Part shown: piece by piece, positions 10,560 to 22,150 of the stretch
Layout of the letters: every line of letters begins with the position of its first letter
Numbering within the stretch: position 1 is the stretch's first letter
Origin: Aphrophora alni
Taxonomy: Eukaryota > Arthropoda > Insecta > Hemiptera > Aphrophoridae
Length of the DNA: 64,000 nucleotides
Assembly: GCA_963513935.1 (NCBI GenBank)
Contig: OY740772.1
Span: forward strand, 17,516,098-17,580,097
Reading direction: 5' to 3'
The notes under the pieces: generated by a model
Told to the model about the DNA's origin: nothing
What the model saw: only the letters and a program-made list of their open reading frames with translations
Database searches by the model: none
Program-made: the position numbers and the translations under genes

Positions 10560-12599
10560 TTAAAAACAAAATCATTTTAGGTACTTTATGTCACCAAAAA
10601 AGAAGACGAAAAGATATTCCCCTTCTTTCTATAAAATTACAATATAAATTATCATAAAATGGGAGCCTTAATTCCGATCGGTAATAATTTAAAATAATAC
10701 AGTCATGTAGCTTGCGAGGCGGAGAAGGAAAAACGGCCGGCAGTTCGCAGTGAAGCGAGTTAAGATTTATATCTCATTATTATGACTCCATCCCTCCGCG
10801 TCTGACGTCTGTGTGAATCATTGCCCTATTTTAAACAATTTGTGACTTTGAAAATAACATTAAAACCTGGTAAAGCTATAAATCAAGCTTTGCATATTCT
10901 TATGTGCCCCCGCTGTAATTCCTTCAGATGTAATTGCAACCCCCCCCCCAACCCTCTTCATTTCAACCCTGGTTTTCAATTAACTCTTGTAACAAATCAA
11001 ACAGTTTTAAGACCTAGGTAGACGTTATGGGAGCTAAATATCGCTGACTAACGATCACCTGGCTAAACACACTCAGCCTATGTTGATGAATTGCCTTTCT
11101 GAAAATCCTTTAATTTATACGTATTTCATTCATGAAAAATATCTTTCTATTGCTTTACAATTATATAGAAAGTCTTGTGGGATTGCGAAAATTGTGAAAT
11201 CGCGTTTTTCATACTTAAACTTTCTCAGAATATAGGGTGAAAATTAATGTTGACATTTTATCTAAATAAACTCGATATGCGGAAGTAGTCTATATTATAC
11301 AAACTTATTTGAAAAATATCCAATTCAAAATATAAACAAGATGTTTCTATTAACCAGATCTTGTTCCCAGCTCTTAGAGAAGAAAGCAGTGAGAAATAAT
11401 CGTGAATTCTAAAGCACCAATTTTCGACGCGACTGAACCTGCATGGCAAACATCAACCCTCTCAGTTGTTCAGTATTTAAAATAGATTGAATCAACATAT
11501 ACAAAGATTGATTCGGATCTGAACGACAATCTTTCGGTAAAAGATTTTATAGCTAAAAACAGCAAAATTGCATATAAACATAGATCCAAAACCGCTTCGT
11601 TAGCGAGTTACGGCTAGCGCAAGATTTCTTCCGGATATCTTATCCATCGGTAATTAATATACGGCCTTATTAAATTTCACGGGGTATAAATTTGGTGGTT
11701 ATATACGTTTTTATACCACGTTTTTGATAAATTGTAAAAAATCCTACCAGAACCGGATCTCTTGCAGTTTTTGAGAAAATTATTTTAATGCCTCCAGAAA
11801 TGTAGTCGTAAATGAATGAAGAGCAAATAATGTCTTGTTTTCTGGTATATTGGTAAAAGTTTACATAAATAATGTGAATACAAAATTTTCATTCAATATC
11901 CAATTCCAAATATAGTGTTTTTTTTTTTTTTTTTTTTTCCTTTTCCCGAAACAAAATGTCCGACAGTAGGAAATGAATCGCGTTTTTGGACCCTATGTTT
12001 ATATTTACTTTTTTAATTATTTTTTTCACTATAGAATCGTTTTGTGAGAGATTGTCGTGCAGTTTTAAATCACCCTGTATAGTTAAAAACAAATCATAAC
12101 TATAAAAATAACAAATAAAAATGTACAGTATGTATGGAGTTCTTAAACTTTTGATGTCTTTGCTTAAAATAACCGTAATTCCACTGATATATATGTTGGT
12201 GAATAAATTTAAAAAATCTTCCCAAGATATGACCAAAAATATCCAATTTGGTTAAAATCTCTCCAAATATTTAAGCTGTAAAGTGCTGTACAGATAAATG
12301 ACAGGGGACATGCATCGTTTCAAAATTTTTGTTGTTGTTATCAATACATATAATAGAAAGTAAAATATGATACAAAATTGTGTAGTTCCTAATAAAAGTT
12401 CGGTTTAAATTTATTGATGCTCTTATCTTTGATAAAAATGAAAATGATATGAAATAACATCAGGTTTACATTAACTTGTAATAATATACAAGTAGAGACT
12501 ATTATAATGTATTTTCTGTTCTTTGCCGGAATAATATAATTAATAGTTGAGTAACATGTTAATTAAATAAATTTAATAAAATTTAACGAAACACCAACA
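10560..12599. other. No recognised gene
   Basis: AT-rich with a small GC-richer patch near 10700-10800. Homopolymer runs lie at about 10940 (C) and 11919-11938 (T). Open frames of 63-115 codons, including the minus-strand frame at 11889-12236, show no recognisable domain. Confidence 0.5.
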
Positions 12600-12880
12600 A
12601 ATTGTTTTCAAATGCTTACTAATGTGTTATGCCCGGTGCATATTAGTGTCACGCGTCACTGTGACGCCGCGATTCTACGATACATTGGAATAAATGGAGC
12701 AATGCACAATCGACTTACACGTCAGTGTCATGTTTACATCACTCTCGCGTCTAATTTAGTAACGCTAGTTTCTTACAAACGCTCGGCGTCTTGTCAAAAC
12801 ATGAAAACAAATGGAGCATTGAACAGTACACTCGCTTTTAGGGTCAGACTGTGGCAGCAGTTCATTGGCTTTTTTGTGTT
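12600..12880 (+). promoter_or_regulatory. GC-richer, CpG-containing segment upstream of the MADF exon (candidate 5' region or upstream exon)
   Basis: This stretch stands out from its surroundings by higher GC and repeated CG dinucleotides. It contains an imperfect direct repeat: AATGGAGCAATGCACAATCG (from about 12693) and AATGGAGCATTGAACAGTAC (from about 12812). It ends in a pyrimidine-rich tract and TTTTAG (12879-12884), a good 3' splice-site candidate just before the MADF exon. No TATA box or initiator can be assigned. Confidence 0.35.
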
Positions 12881-12891
12881 TTAGAAGTGAA

Positions 12892-13038
12892 ATGAATGAG
12901 GTATTCGATAATGAGATTTTTCTAAGTGAAGTAAGAAAGCGTTTTATGGGAAAACTTCTCGAAGAGTATCATGACAGGAACAAAACACAAACTGCATGGG
13001 TGGAGATTACCAAGGTCATATATTTATTATTGTTTTAA
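12892..13038 (+). CDS. MADF-domain protein, first coding exon (possibly a decayed fragment)
   Basis: The frame from the ATG at 12892 includes FDNEIFLSEVRKRFMGKLLE and then EYHDRNKTQTAWVEITK. This is the N-terminal half of a MADF (Adf-1-type Myb/SANT-like DNA-binding) domain, where one expects an acidic start, an L-x-x-V-x-K-R segment, then Y-x-D-R-x-x-x-x-x-A-W-x-E-I. MADF proteins are DNA-binding regulators, greatly expanded in insects, and are also the second protein of PIF/Harbinger transposons. A polypyrimidine tract and TTTTAG precede the exon at 12884. The usual exon end after W-x-E-I-x-K falls at 13014 before GTCATA, a poor donor; read through, the frame stops at 13038. The Pro-Trp positions usually seen after K-R are absent. 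The second half of the domain was not found downstream, so this is either exon 1 with a distant exon 2 or a relic. Confidence 0.55.
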   Translation: MNEVFDNEIFLSEVRKRFMGKLLEEYHDRNKTQTAWVEITKVIYLLLF

Positions 13039-14435
13039 AGTAATTAAAATGACGTGAAAAAGTTGAGTGTCTTGTCCAACGTATACAGTGAGAACAGTAT
13101 AATTAACTAATAACAATAAAACAATCACAAATCCATATGGTAATATGTATTTTATTTGTGACTCACCATAGAATGCTTAAATCTGCTGATTTTTATTCCA
13201 ACTGATTGGTAAATTGTAGCGTCCATGTGAAATGTAACGAAACCTGTAATCAAATCTGCAAATTAAAAAAAAATCACACTAAAAGAAAATTACAGTTATT
13301 AAATGAACATTGTACGACGATTATTTAATCGTAAATTAATTTCACCAAATAATAAACAGATTTTTTTTTGAGATCTGTTGACCTTAAAGAGTTTGTTTGT
13401 CGGAAAACATAAATCTTTAATGATTAGAAACCAGAGGATGGGCTGGTTACTCTAGGAGAGGTTGAAGGTGTATGTAATGGTAGTAATGGAGATCTAAAGA
13501 TGTGAAAAGGGCCACGTTCTTAGTTGGAAACAAGACCTACCAAGGGTTGTAGTGTTAGTGGGACTGGGCAGAACCAATTATATGAAGTACGTAAACAAAA
13601 TTTTATTTTTACTGGTCCGTTGTAATTATGTGTTAAAACACTTTTTACACTTATTGATATTATTTAAAAAAGAAAACTAAATCAACCACAAAATTATGTG
13701 CGTTGTTAAACCTGTTATACAAACATTATTTTATTTTTCCATTTGTATGAATGTTATTTAAAAAAAAAATAATTAAATTTAAAACAGCTGTTTCCATGAG
13801 ATATAAAAAAATCGTGTTTGAGAGAGTAACTATTGTATTTTTTTCAGGTTTAGACCAGACGGTCCAGAACAGGTTGTAGGGAATATATGTGGTAAAGGGG
13901 AAAGAGAGAGAAGGGAACACATTTTTTCACTGCAGTTGGGATTTTTTAATGTAAGGATGTTTTAAAATACAGACAGGACAACTGCTGAAGAAACGTTGTA
14001 TTTAAATAATACAACAACAAATATAAAAGAATCTTACATGTCGAATCGCTAAAACAAAAATATATTTCCAGTTCAGAAAATTGGAAGTCCTTTACATTAG
14101 AATATATTGCAGGTGAATTTTCATGAGGATTTACTGTAAAACAAATTGTCTAATTTAGAATTATTTTAGATTATATAAACTTCCAAGACAATTGTTTTAA
14201 TTTTATTTTGGGTTCGTAACGCAAGAAACATTAGATTCAACGATTTTGTAATATCCCTCTAAAATTATAAAATGGAAACAATGTTTAACAAGCACTATGG
14301 ACTTCCAATAATAATTGATATTTCCACAATTATAATTATAAATTTGGATATTGAAACTACAACTGACCATCGAAAATTCTGTTTTAACATATTATTTATT
14401 TGACCTTTTGTCGTTTTCCATACATTTATATACCA
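13039..14435. other. No recognised gene
   Basis: AT-rich. A purine-rich patch at 13430-13580 gives no recognisable protein. I see no MADF continuation and no LINE sequence until about 14440. Confidence 0.45.
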
Positions 14436-14439
14436 TGAC

Positions 14440-15005
14440 ATGCTATGCACGAGTCCTATAATCTGTTCTTGCCAGGTTATTGAAAATACAAATAAAATTA
14501 AATATCTTTTGGTTTATTTGGATAGTAAAGTGTCTTGAGGAGAGCACATAAAATATTTAAACTTCAAAATTAGACGAAATATCAGGAACTTTTAAAAATT
14601 TGTCATACAAATGTACTACGTAACTTTTATTTTGCGTTAGTACATTCACAATTACAATAGAGAGTTGAATGCTGGGGAGAAGTGAATGTAACAAACTTGA
14701 AACTGTTATAAACCACGCAGACATCTTTCGTATGAATCATTTTATTTCAGGATAAAAAGGAACCCTTTAAAGTTGAAAAACATTTTTTCATAAGAAGTGG
14801 TAACATTTTATCAAGTGAGGTAATCATATCATGCGCATGAGAAGACCAAAGGCCTCTAGGAAAGTTTTTCAAAATTCAATGTTATTTAAAGGACCAAGAG
14901 CTTATAATTCTCAATGACATAAAACCAGTAAAAATTGAAAGGTGTTTTACGAAAGTTCAAAGATTGGTTATTGAAAACGAAAAATGTATATCATATCATG
15001 AACAT
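14440..15005 (+). pseudogene. CR1/Jockey-like LINE, ORF2 C-terminal remnant
   Basis: Plus-strand translations give the ordered signature of the region after the reverse transcriptase active site in CR1/Jockey-type LINEs. First comes a CTSPIICSCQVIE then NKIKYLLVYLDSK block (family: IKYLGV-LD). Next is GEHIKYLNFKIRRNI, then FYFALVHSQLQ followed by VECWGEVNVTNL (family: SQL-YGI-WGG). It continues with IILFQDKKEPF, and finally RRPKASRKVFQNSMLFKGPR near the C terminus. Several in-frame stops and at least two frameshifts break it. The catalytic YADD segment upstream is not seen, so this is a 5'-truncated or eroded copy. In life such proteins reverse transcribe and integrate the element's RNA. Confidence 0.82.
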
Positions 15006-17339
15006 TAAAAGTGATTTTTCACAACTATAATATAAGTCACTCTTTAAACTATTTACTTGTTTGTTTATTTCTTTGCTTTTATTTGTTCTATTTTGGATAT
15101 ATCTGGAAATATTTCATAATAAATGTAGAAGAATTTATTTATAAGATACATTTATATATTTAAGTTTTTTTTTTTTTAATTATATTTTATTGTAACATCT
15201 TTGGCAGACTGTAAATTTTAGTATGTAAGTTTTTTCCTAGTCACCGGTACTGGATACAGGTGACTAGTTAATCCACATAATTCCTGTATATTTAACGTGT
15301 AATAATTATGGAAATAATTATTAGTTAAGACTTATCTCATGTAAGGCTTCCTTGTACTTATGGATGTATGTACAATATAAAGTATCAATTATAGATAACT
15401 CTAACTACAAGGTAATAAAAGAGAGTAAACTTATTAAAAGGAAACACAGCTGTTTGAAATTTAATCTTTTGTGGATTGTTACAATAGCCACTAAATATTT
15501 GGTATTTTCTTAAAATACTCTATTATAAATAGTCTATTATAGTGTTTTAAAACAACACCTGAATATGTGTGTGTGATTTGATCCTGTGAAAATCTCATGT
15601 ACAGGACTTTAATGAAAACGGCAAAGATGGAATATTTCTTAACAGAAATAATTTTATGGTTGTCAATAAATCTGTAGTTTCCTGTGGATTCTATTCTGAA
15701 AAACAAAGTTCCTTGGCTTAACCATCAATTTATGTCAGAGTGTTTTTTCCCCAAATTCATAAAATTTTCATTTTTAGAATGACGTTATATCAGTAACCAA
15801 GAGAATAGAAATCTGTATTTGAAGTTGACAGTTTTTATATTTTATGCTGAAACTTTAGAATAAAAGAAAAATAGATGTTATGTTACTTTTACATTTATAT
15901 ATTTATTAATCGTTAAAGGAGGAATGAGGGTAATCACAGTCTAAAGAGTTTACTTCAAGAGTGTATACTCTCTTGTCTCTTATGTCTTTCAAAATTTGCC
16001 AAGGATGTTATAATAATTTTAAGAAGCATAATTTTTTAGAGATTTATTAAAATCCATTAATAATTTCTATACATAGAATTGTGTAAATACGTAAGCCCAA
16101 AGTTTGAGGTTATGTAACAACTCACTGATCAGACCATAAAGCTCACTAAATAAAGAACAAATTTGTATATTGGTATTTTCTTTAGGTAAATATCTAATTG
16201 AGATCCCGTTGCGATTTAATATAGAAATTTAATGAGATCGTGTTTTACATCCCGGTACCACATTATTACACAATTGGATATTTCTTTAGCTGGGAGGACC
16301 CTTTTTAAGTATAAAAATCCATTATTTCTCTCTAAAATAGAGATTTCAAAAGTACGAAATCCTGGGCTTATGAGGTTAAGGCTATATTCATTCCTATGGC
16401 AAATTGCGTTACCTCATAGCTCGATTATATTCTTATATCATATAATGTAGGAATATTTACTTGTAAGAAGACAGTTAATGCCTATACATCTAACGACAAG
16501 CGTATTCTATAAGCTATGAAAACCAGACGCCTAGCCTCATTTTGTATTCTGTACATCGATTGCAAAAAATGTAAATTGCTTATTTTTTACAGGAATAATG
16601 GTTTTTGGTACTTCAAAAGGGTAACTGAATTATCTTTACAAAACTAGAAAAAATACAGTTTTGCAAATAATTGACATTGTTAATACCTATTTGTGTTAAG
16701 TGTCAAATAAGCTTTAAGTTTGTGTGTGTTACTTAAAATATGCACAAGAACCAGTTTAAATTGACCCCTCTCCCTCTAGAGTGTTTATTACATTATATTA
16801 TTCCACTAAAAGTAATTTATGCAGTTAAGTTTCAATGGTTTAAACGGGTAATTATGTAATTTACCTGACGGTGCGATGTAGTTAGGAAATTTATGAAAAT
16901 CGTTTACTACATGCCTTATTTTAAAACAATTACATCATATTTGATTTTGGAATACACTTTTCAAGTACAAAAATAAGTTTAGTAGAAAATAAGAAATATA
17001 AAAGTACGAAATAAAGGTCTGTAGGTTAGTAGCCTACATATGCCTACGTACGTCATGTCCCACAAATCAAAATTTGATCAAAATCGTTGTAGTAAATTAA
17101 AAACAATCGTAATTTAGAGTTTACGTCTTACGGTAATTAAACCAAAAACGTACTTAATAATTATATTAGTTTAATAAAATTACAATAATAATAACACTTT
17201 AAATTTGTATAACCACAATCAAATTTTAATGGAAATAGTAGCCGTCAATTTTGAAAATAGATCATAGTTTTGTGTAACTCTCTATACTAATCTAAGATTT
17301 GATTTATATACTAAAGTATCTATATGAAGTAAAATTTTC
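15006..17339. other. No recognised gene
   Basis: AT-rich. Contains the short hairpin at 15237-15267. Frames of 71-72 codons at 15491-15706 and 16232-16450 have no domain features. Confidence 0.45.
15237..15267. repeat. Small perfect hairpin
   Basis: CTAGTCACC (15237-15245) pairs with GGTGACTAG (15259-15267) across a 13-base loop. Function unknown. Confidence 0.7.
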
Positions 17340-17890
17340 TGGAAGACTTACATAAAATCTGTTCCAAAATACAAAACATAATTTCTACAAAAACTCTATC
17401 CACTGCCATTGTTCACATCGAAGATATATACCAACATCAGTAAATAATGCAAATCTCTCTTAATAATGCTGGCCATTAAAACTGTCCCCATTCATCACTA
17501 ACAGCGCTCTTAGTGGCGGAGGTAATAACTATTAAAGATACGAACACTTTATCACAGGCCTTAAGCTTCTTTCAAAAAAAATATTGAAATATGACTGGTT
17601 TGGTCTCTACATGAGTGGTCGTAAAACGCAGTTTGCCAAAGTTTGCATTTTTCTCTACAACGGTACTGTATATTATCTCCAATGTGGACGTTAATCATTG
17701 GATAGAAACTAATTAAGAGAACAATTTAATTGGTTAAGAGTTGGACTTTGGTGACCATGTGCTGCTAATGTGTGTATGTATTATGGTAGAGGATAAGGGT
17801 AGTGTAAAAGTTTTGGGAGGGGGGGGTTCTTGATGCACAATCGCAAAGAACAATGGATTATTATTGTTTTGTTTTAAAACTGACGGAAGG
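17340..17890 (-). repeat. Inverted repeat module D, left copy
   Basis: The reverse complement matches 37580-38090 over about 0.5 kb with only scattered differences. Conserved landmarks include the GC-richer block AGCGCTCTTAGTGGCGGAGG, the CATGAGTGGTCGTAAAACG block and AATTGGTTAAGAGTTGGACT. The shared segment ends with a short coding-like exon (17352-17409), so it looks like a promoter plus first exon that was duplicated. Alternatively it is an unrecognised mobile element. Confidence 0.85.
17352..17409 (-). CDS. Candidate first exon, protein unrecognised
   Basis: On the minus strand ACAATGG gives a good animal start context at 17409. The frame reads MAVDRVFVEIMFCILEQIL and meets GTAAGT, a consensus splice donor, at 17351-17346. 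The inverted copy at 38039 starts with MAVDRVFVEI and continues FCIL-QIL. Within the shared codons three of five differences are silent (GCA/GCG, GAT/GAC, GTA/GTC), hinting at past protein constraint, though the sample is tiny. No downstream exon was identified. Confidence 0.3.
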
Positions 17891-18152
17891 AAGCCAAGTG
17901 GTGTACTAAATCGAATAATTTATTTTTATTGAGTTATGGCTAAGCGCGTAATGGAGATCGTTGTTACAGTTATGAATATCGTTATTTGCAGCATCATACT
18001 TCTTATTATCAAGTCCAATCAAATCCTTTGTTTCTGATATTTCCATTGAAACATTAAATATACGTCAGTTTGGTAATAAATGGTAAGCTTCTGATCATAT
18101 AGATGTGTTCTTAGGTCCTTTAAATCCAATAAAGTATTATTTGAATCGCCTG

Positions 18153-18154
<2 letters not shown>

Positions 18155-18187
<33 letters not shown>
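18155..18187. repeat. (GT)n microsatellite
   Basis: About 16 GT units, uninterrupted. Confidence 0.95.
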
Positions 18188-18188
<1 letters not shown>

Positions 18189-18229
18189 GCTGTTCAGCTT
18201 AAACGTATTGACAGATTTGAATCAATTTT

Positions 18230-18560
18230 TTTTATGTGGGAAAACGTTAGCCATATAAGGGGTTTTTATAATTTTTAACTACCATAAGAAAAACAAAATT
18301 ACAATTTTCTTAAGAACAGTTAAAACGATTTTGATAAAATTTTGTTGGAGTGGAGCTTCTAAAGACCCAAATGTATTTGTTCCTATCTCTCTAAAAAAAT
18401 TGGTTCGTTAGTTAGCTATAAGTAAAAAAATTAAAAAAACATCTCCCATGGATCTGTTTATAAAACACGTAGTTTTCAAAAATCTGCTAATTTATTTTCT
18501 ATTTTAGTTATATGATTAATGTCTAAAAATAATATTACAATTCAAAAATAACTAGCGAAA
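18230..18560 (+). repeat. Dispersed repeat family C, diverged upstream part
   Basis: The block around GATTTTGATAAAATTTTGTT then CTTCTAAAGACCCAAATGTA resembles 33590-33650 and, more weakly, 31565-31620 and 47560-47640. No protein coding. Confidence 0.4.
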
Positions 18561-18792
18561 AATAAAATTCACCTGAACCGCTGTCTTTAAAAACTTGAAT
18601 TTTTGTCAAATACGAATTACAATGAGGGTTTATGATACATGAAAAGCACGTTTAGATTGTTTGTTTGTTCATTGTTTTACAACAATTATTTTACATCAAC
18701 TTTTAGCTGCCTTTAAGGTAAATATTAAAAAAAAAAAAAAAACAATCCTACTAAAACCAAAATTTTTCATGCAGAAATAATCTATAACAATA

Positions 18793-19129
18793 ATTGGCCT
18801 CCAGTTTATAGTTGTAGCAGTGGAAACCAAACCAAACCAAAGCCAAACAGTGATAGTTACGACCCAGACATGGTATTGCAGAATAGTGTCATATTATTCC
18901 CTAGATAATGAAAACTGCCGCAAAACATGTAATACTGTGTAGCACAGGATAATATGAGGTTATAATAATCTACTGGGTCCAATGATTCCTTAATTTAGTA
19001 GTAGATGAAGATATTAAAGCAATATTCTGCTTTTAGTACATGTATGTGTGATTACTTTGCGGCAGTCGTAAATTCAGAAGGCACAGTGTTGTATGTCTGC
19101 TTGATTATCACAGATAATTGTTAATTATT
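18793..19129 (+). repeat. Inverted repeat E, left copy
   Basis: Near-identical, in reverse orientation, to 32323-32671. Homology begins at AATTGGCCT and ends at AATTATTTAT. Inside, ACTGCCGCAAA (about 18920) and TTTGCGGCAGT (about 19057) form an 11-bp inverted pair about 150 bp apart, which may be the true ends of a nested MITE. A (CCAAA)n-like stretch is at about 18829-18847. No coding. Confidence 0.85.
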
Positions 19130-20020
19130 TATGATATATTGTCATTTTACAAAGTGTTCAAAACATTAGTACTCTTTTAATGTAACATTAAAAATTTATC
19201 TAAGCATATAACATCTATATTGTACTTTGGGGATTTAAAACAGCTGACAGTAGATATTATTGTTGCGGTCACTATGGTGATATGTGTTATTTATTTGTTT
19301 ACTTCCCATACTGATGTTGATTGTGGTAAGTTTTACTATTTTTGTAGGATAGTAAAAATTTACTCGGGTTAGATAATAGGTCAAATTTATAGAGAAATAT
19401 TTGGGAAATCAAAATAACTGTTGTAAAGTAAAGGTTGGGAGTGTTATTTCCTAATAATGTGTATTCATTATAGAATGGTATGTTCAGGTCCAATAAAACT
19501 AGGTGCATGGGGGCAGAAGAGACGATGGTGAAAAACCTGCTGAAATGTCATATAAGACTGGCTGAAGAGAAGCTGAAGACTAGGCTTAAAGGGAAGAAAA
19601 CGTTAGAAAGTATAATGTGGAGAGACTCTTTTGGGTATTGGATGAAGAGACGTACTAGAGACATCTTGTATAGGAGTCCACTGACTTTAGAATGCTTGCA
19701 CGAAGAAATAAGTTATTATTCGTACAAGTCTTAGATTAGATTATAATGAGAGGTAAAAGGTCAATTGTGTAGCTTAACCTTGCCCGTTCTATACGGCGTA
19801 TAAATCACACTTTAATTTACACAGAGATCTCCATCTCACCAGACTCTCGAAACTATGAATGACTCAAGTCTTCATTCTTCGCAGAACACTACAAGTCTTA
19901 TAAACGTATGAGTTGACTATCGTTTAAAGTTTTTTCAATCTGCAGTTCCTAAGAAATCATCAATATTTCGTTCAATTAATATAGTTTGTGACAGAAGAAA
20001 TCCTTCACAAAGATTACACT
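19130..20020. other. No recognised gene
   Basis: Contains a plus-strand 84-codon frame (19480-19734), rich in K, R and E (for instance EEKLKTRLKGKKTLESIMWR), which might be a decayed coding fragment. I do not recognise it and the composition follows a purine-rich stretch. Confidence 0.35.
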
Positions 20021-20208
20021 TTACAAAATTATACAAATAAAACACACACACACATTCTTTAGTTAAACTCTACAATTTATTGGTCTAGATGACTATGGTT
20101 TAGGAAGTTACAAAGATTAAATAACATAAGAATTGTACAAACCTTTGAGATCAAGCCCACAAATCGTGTTACAAGATAATGGAACCTATAGGTCGGAAAC
20201 CCAGTGAG

Positions 20209-20575
20209 TCATAAGCGTTTCTTAAAACATAGTTTGACAAAGGTTGAAGTAGTGGGGGAAAAGACATAATTCTGTTTGACGTTTAAAACTAAATTAACAT
20301 TATTACAAGAAAGTCTCTTATTTTCTAATATTTGTAAAAAGTTTAATTTTTTACCTTTGACGTTAACATGGAGAATTTCAAATTTAATATTCGAATAAAA
20401 ATCAGTTAAGGTAGGATTTTTTAAATGACTGTAAAAACTAGAATCGTCATAACCTAACCGCCAAACTCTTTCATGTTCACTTAAAACTACGGCCTGTTTG
20501 ACCAACATAAACAGCATTACAATTACTCATGTCAATTTATAAACTCCACTTTTTTGCATTTTTTCTATTTTATTT
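20209..20575 (-). pseudogene. Penelope-like GIY-YIG endonuclease domain remnant
   Basis: Minus-strand frames, broken by two frameshifts or stops (about 20535 and 20470), give in order KIEKMQKSGVYKLT, CNAVYVGQTGRSFK and EHERVWRL, followed by SSFYSHL, IKFEILHVNVKGKKLNFLQI and a stop at 20209. This is the C-terminal endonuclease of Penelope-like elements: a C-x-x-C pair, the G-V-Y...Y-V-G-Q-T-G-R catalytic stretch, an E-H-x-R helix, then an E-I-L-H...K-G-K-K-L-N tail. It would nick target DNA for target-primed reverse transcription. The breaks make this copy inactive. Confidence 0.87.
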
Positions 20576-20750
20576 TTAGAATTTATTAAAATCTTTCCTA
20601 AATTTCTATTACAGTAAAAGGAATGTTTTAAAATAGTTTATGACTCACTGGGTTTCACGGCTACACGTTCCATTATCTTGTAACGGGACTTGTGGGCTTG
20701 GTCTCAAAGGTTTGTACAATTCTGCTTAGGTTATTTAATCTTTGTATAAG

Positions 20751-20790
20751 CCTCGTCAATGTCGTAACTGTCGAAACCATGGTCAGCTAG
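20751..20790 (+). ncRNA. Degenerate hammerhead-like core
   Basis: GAAA (20773-20776) is followed by the palindrome CCATGG (20777-20782) and UC, the same layout as CAGCTG plus UA at 59681-59688. The upstream CUGANGA is not recognisable (CTCGTCAATG). Probably an eroded hammerhead of the Penelope terminal repeat. Confidence 0.3.
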
Positions 20791-20859
20791 ACCAATAAAT
20801 TGTAGAATTTAACTAAAGAATTTGTGTGCGTTTTATTTGTATAACATGGAATTCTATCA

Positions 20860-21030
20860 AGTACCGTAGGTCATGAGTATAAACAAGATTACTAACCGGT
20901 CTGCGCCTTTGTGAAACACTCGGTAGATAACAAATTGACTTAAAAGATACATGTAGTGTTAAAATCCCATTTTTGTTCATTTGGAAGTCAAAAAATGAAT
21001 ATACCAATGAATATTTAAAAACGAGTATAT
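20860..21030 (-). pseudogene. Possible Penelope reverse transcriptase tail
   Basis: A minus-strand frame reads IHFFDFQMNKNGILTLHVSF. This loosely fits the I-x-F-L-D-L...N segment that follows the palm in Penelope-like reverse transcriptases. It lies next to the endonuclease remnant on the same strand but beyond the inverted arm. The evidence is weak. Confidence 0.3.
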
Positions 21031-21154
21031 TTTTCACACACAAACAAATTTTAATTCAGTGCAGCTTTGGAAAAGTATCAAACTATAAAGTTGTATATAT
21101 TTTCATGGACGTTTAGCTAAACGTTTATTAGTTGTTTACAAGTTTGTATAATAA

Positions 21155-21214
21155 TATAAATTATACTCTCAACAATGACATGCAAATATCGTTATTAGAG
21201 AGATAGAGGGAGGG

Positions 21215-21294
<80 letters not shown>

Positions 21295-22150
21295 CTCCAT
21301 TGCAAATTCTGTTAATTCCCGGAGCATAAACTCCAGCCTTCGGATTACACAGGTCGGGCTTAACACTTTATGAAAGTCTTAGAACCTGTACGACATCTTA
21401 CAACTTTCGACCTGAGGTATGAAGGAGGATCAAGTGCTAAGCTCAGCTCATTATACACGTTGTAAGAAAAAGAAAGTTCCTGCTGTACGACGAAATGTAA
21501 ATTTTCTACTTTAGGTATTAAGACGCCCTAAAGAAAAATTGAAGTCGACTATTTGTAAATAGGAGTTACTGTATTGCCTGTATCAGAGATGATACTCATA
21601 ATGTGTGATAATTGCTATTGACAATTTCATGATTTTGTAAATTTAGAAAATTATTTAAATCCCTACTGACAGCATCATTACTGTTGGTCTTACTGTAAGC
21701 GTTATTAACCCTGTCAATTTTGTTTTTTTCTGTTGTTATCCCTTATTGTTGTAGTTGTCGCTGACTTGGTTGTCTTTGTTTCCTTTCTTTAGTTTTCAAT
21801 ATATTTTGTTGTTGTTATTATGGTCGAGGATGGAGTAATAATTGTTGTCATTTTAGTGGTTTTTGTAACCGTTTCCATTGTTGTCACAATCGTTGTTGGT
21901 TTTAGTAATGGTTTAGTCCAAATCTTTTTGGTTGTTTGTTATCCATATTGTCACTGATGTCATTACTATTTTCAGTAATGTTGTTGTTGTTGTTCTCGAT
22001 ATGGTGAGTTATCGTTATTTTGTCAAAGATGCGTTGTAGTTAACTTTGTCGTTGATTTTGTTGTCAATCTGCTTGTGAGTGATGTCTTTGCCATTTTTGT
22101 TATCATTGTCGTTGTAATTATACAATTTTTATAGTTATTGTTTTATACAC
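21155..22150 (+). repeat. Foldback structure, left arm
   Basis: Inverted relative to 24770-25595. The outer ~450 bp are well conserved (for instance CGGGCTTAACACTTTATGAA and GCTAAGCTCAGCTCATTATA with their reverse complements). The inner part is rich in TTG/TTGTTG trinucleotides on this side and CAA/ACAACA on the other. Long inverted arms with simple-sequence interiors recall Foldback elements. Both arms keep a frame beginning MLSPTCVIR-LEFMLRELT, of unknown meaning. Confidence 0.8.
21217..21291. repeat. (GA)n microsatellite
   Basis: About 37 GA units inside the left foldback arm. The right arm has only a short CTCTCGCTCT remnant there, so the tract expanded after the arms separated. Confidence 0.95.

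Larger units (their letters stand above)
20025..20850 (-). mobile_element. Penelope-like element fragment flanked by inverted arms
   Basis: Arms at 20025-20225 and 20630-20850 are inverted copies sharing ACCAATAAATTGTAGA, CAAAGGTTTGTACAATTC and CCATTATCTTGTAAC. Between them lies a minus-strand GIY-YIG endonuclease remnant. Endonuclease plus terminal repeats in mixed orientation is the usual look of a Penelope-like insertion. The right arm keeps a hammerhead-like core, while the left arm is short of about 20 bases at that point. Confidence 0.8.
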
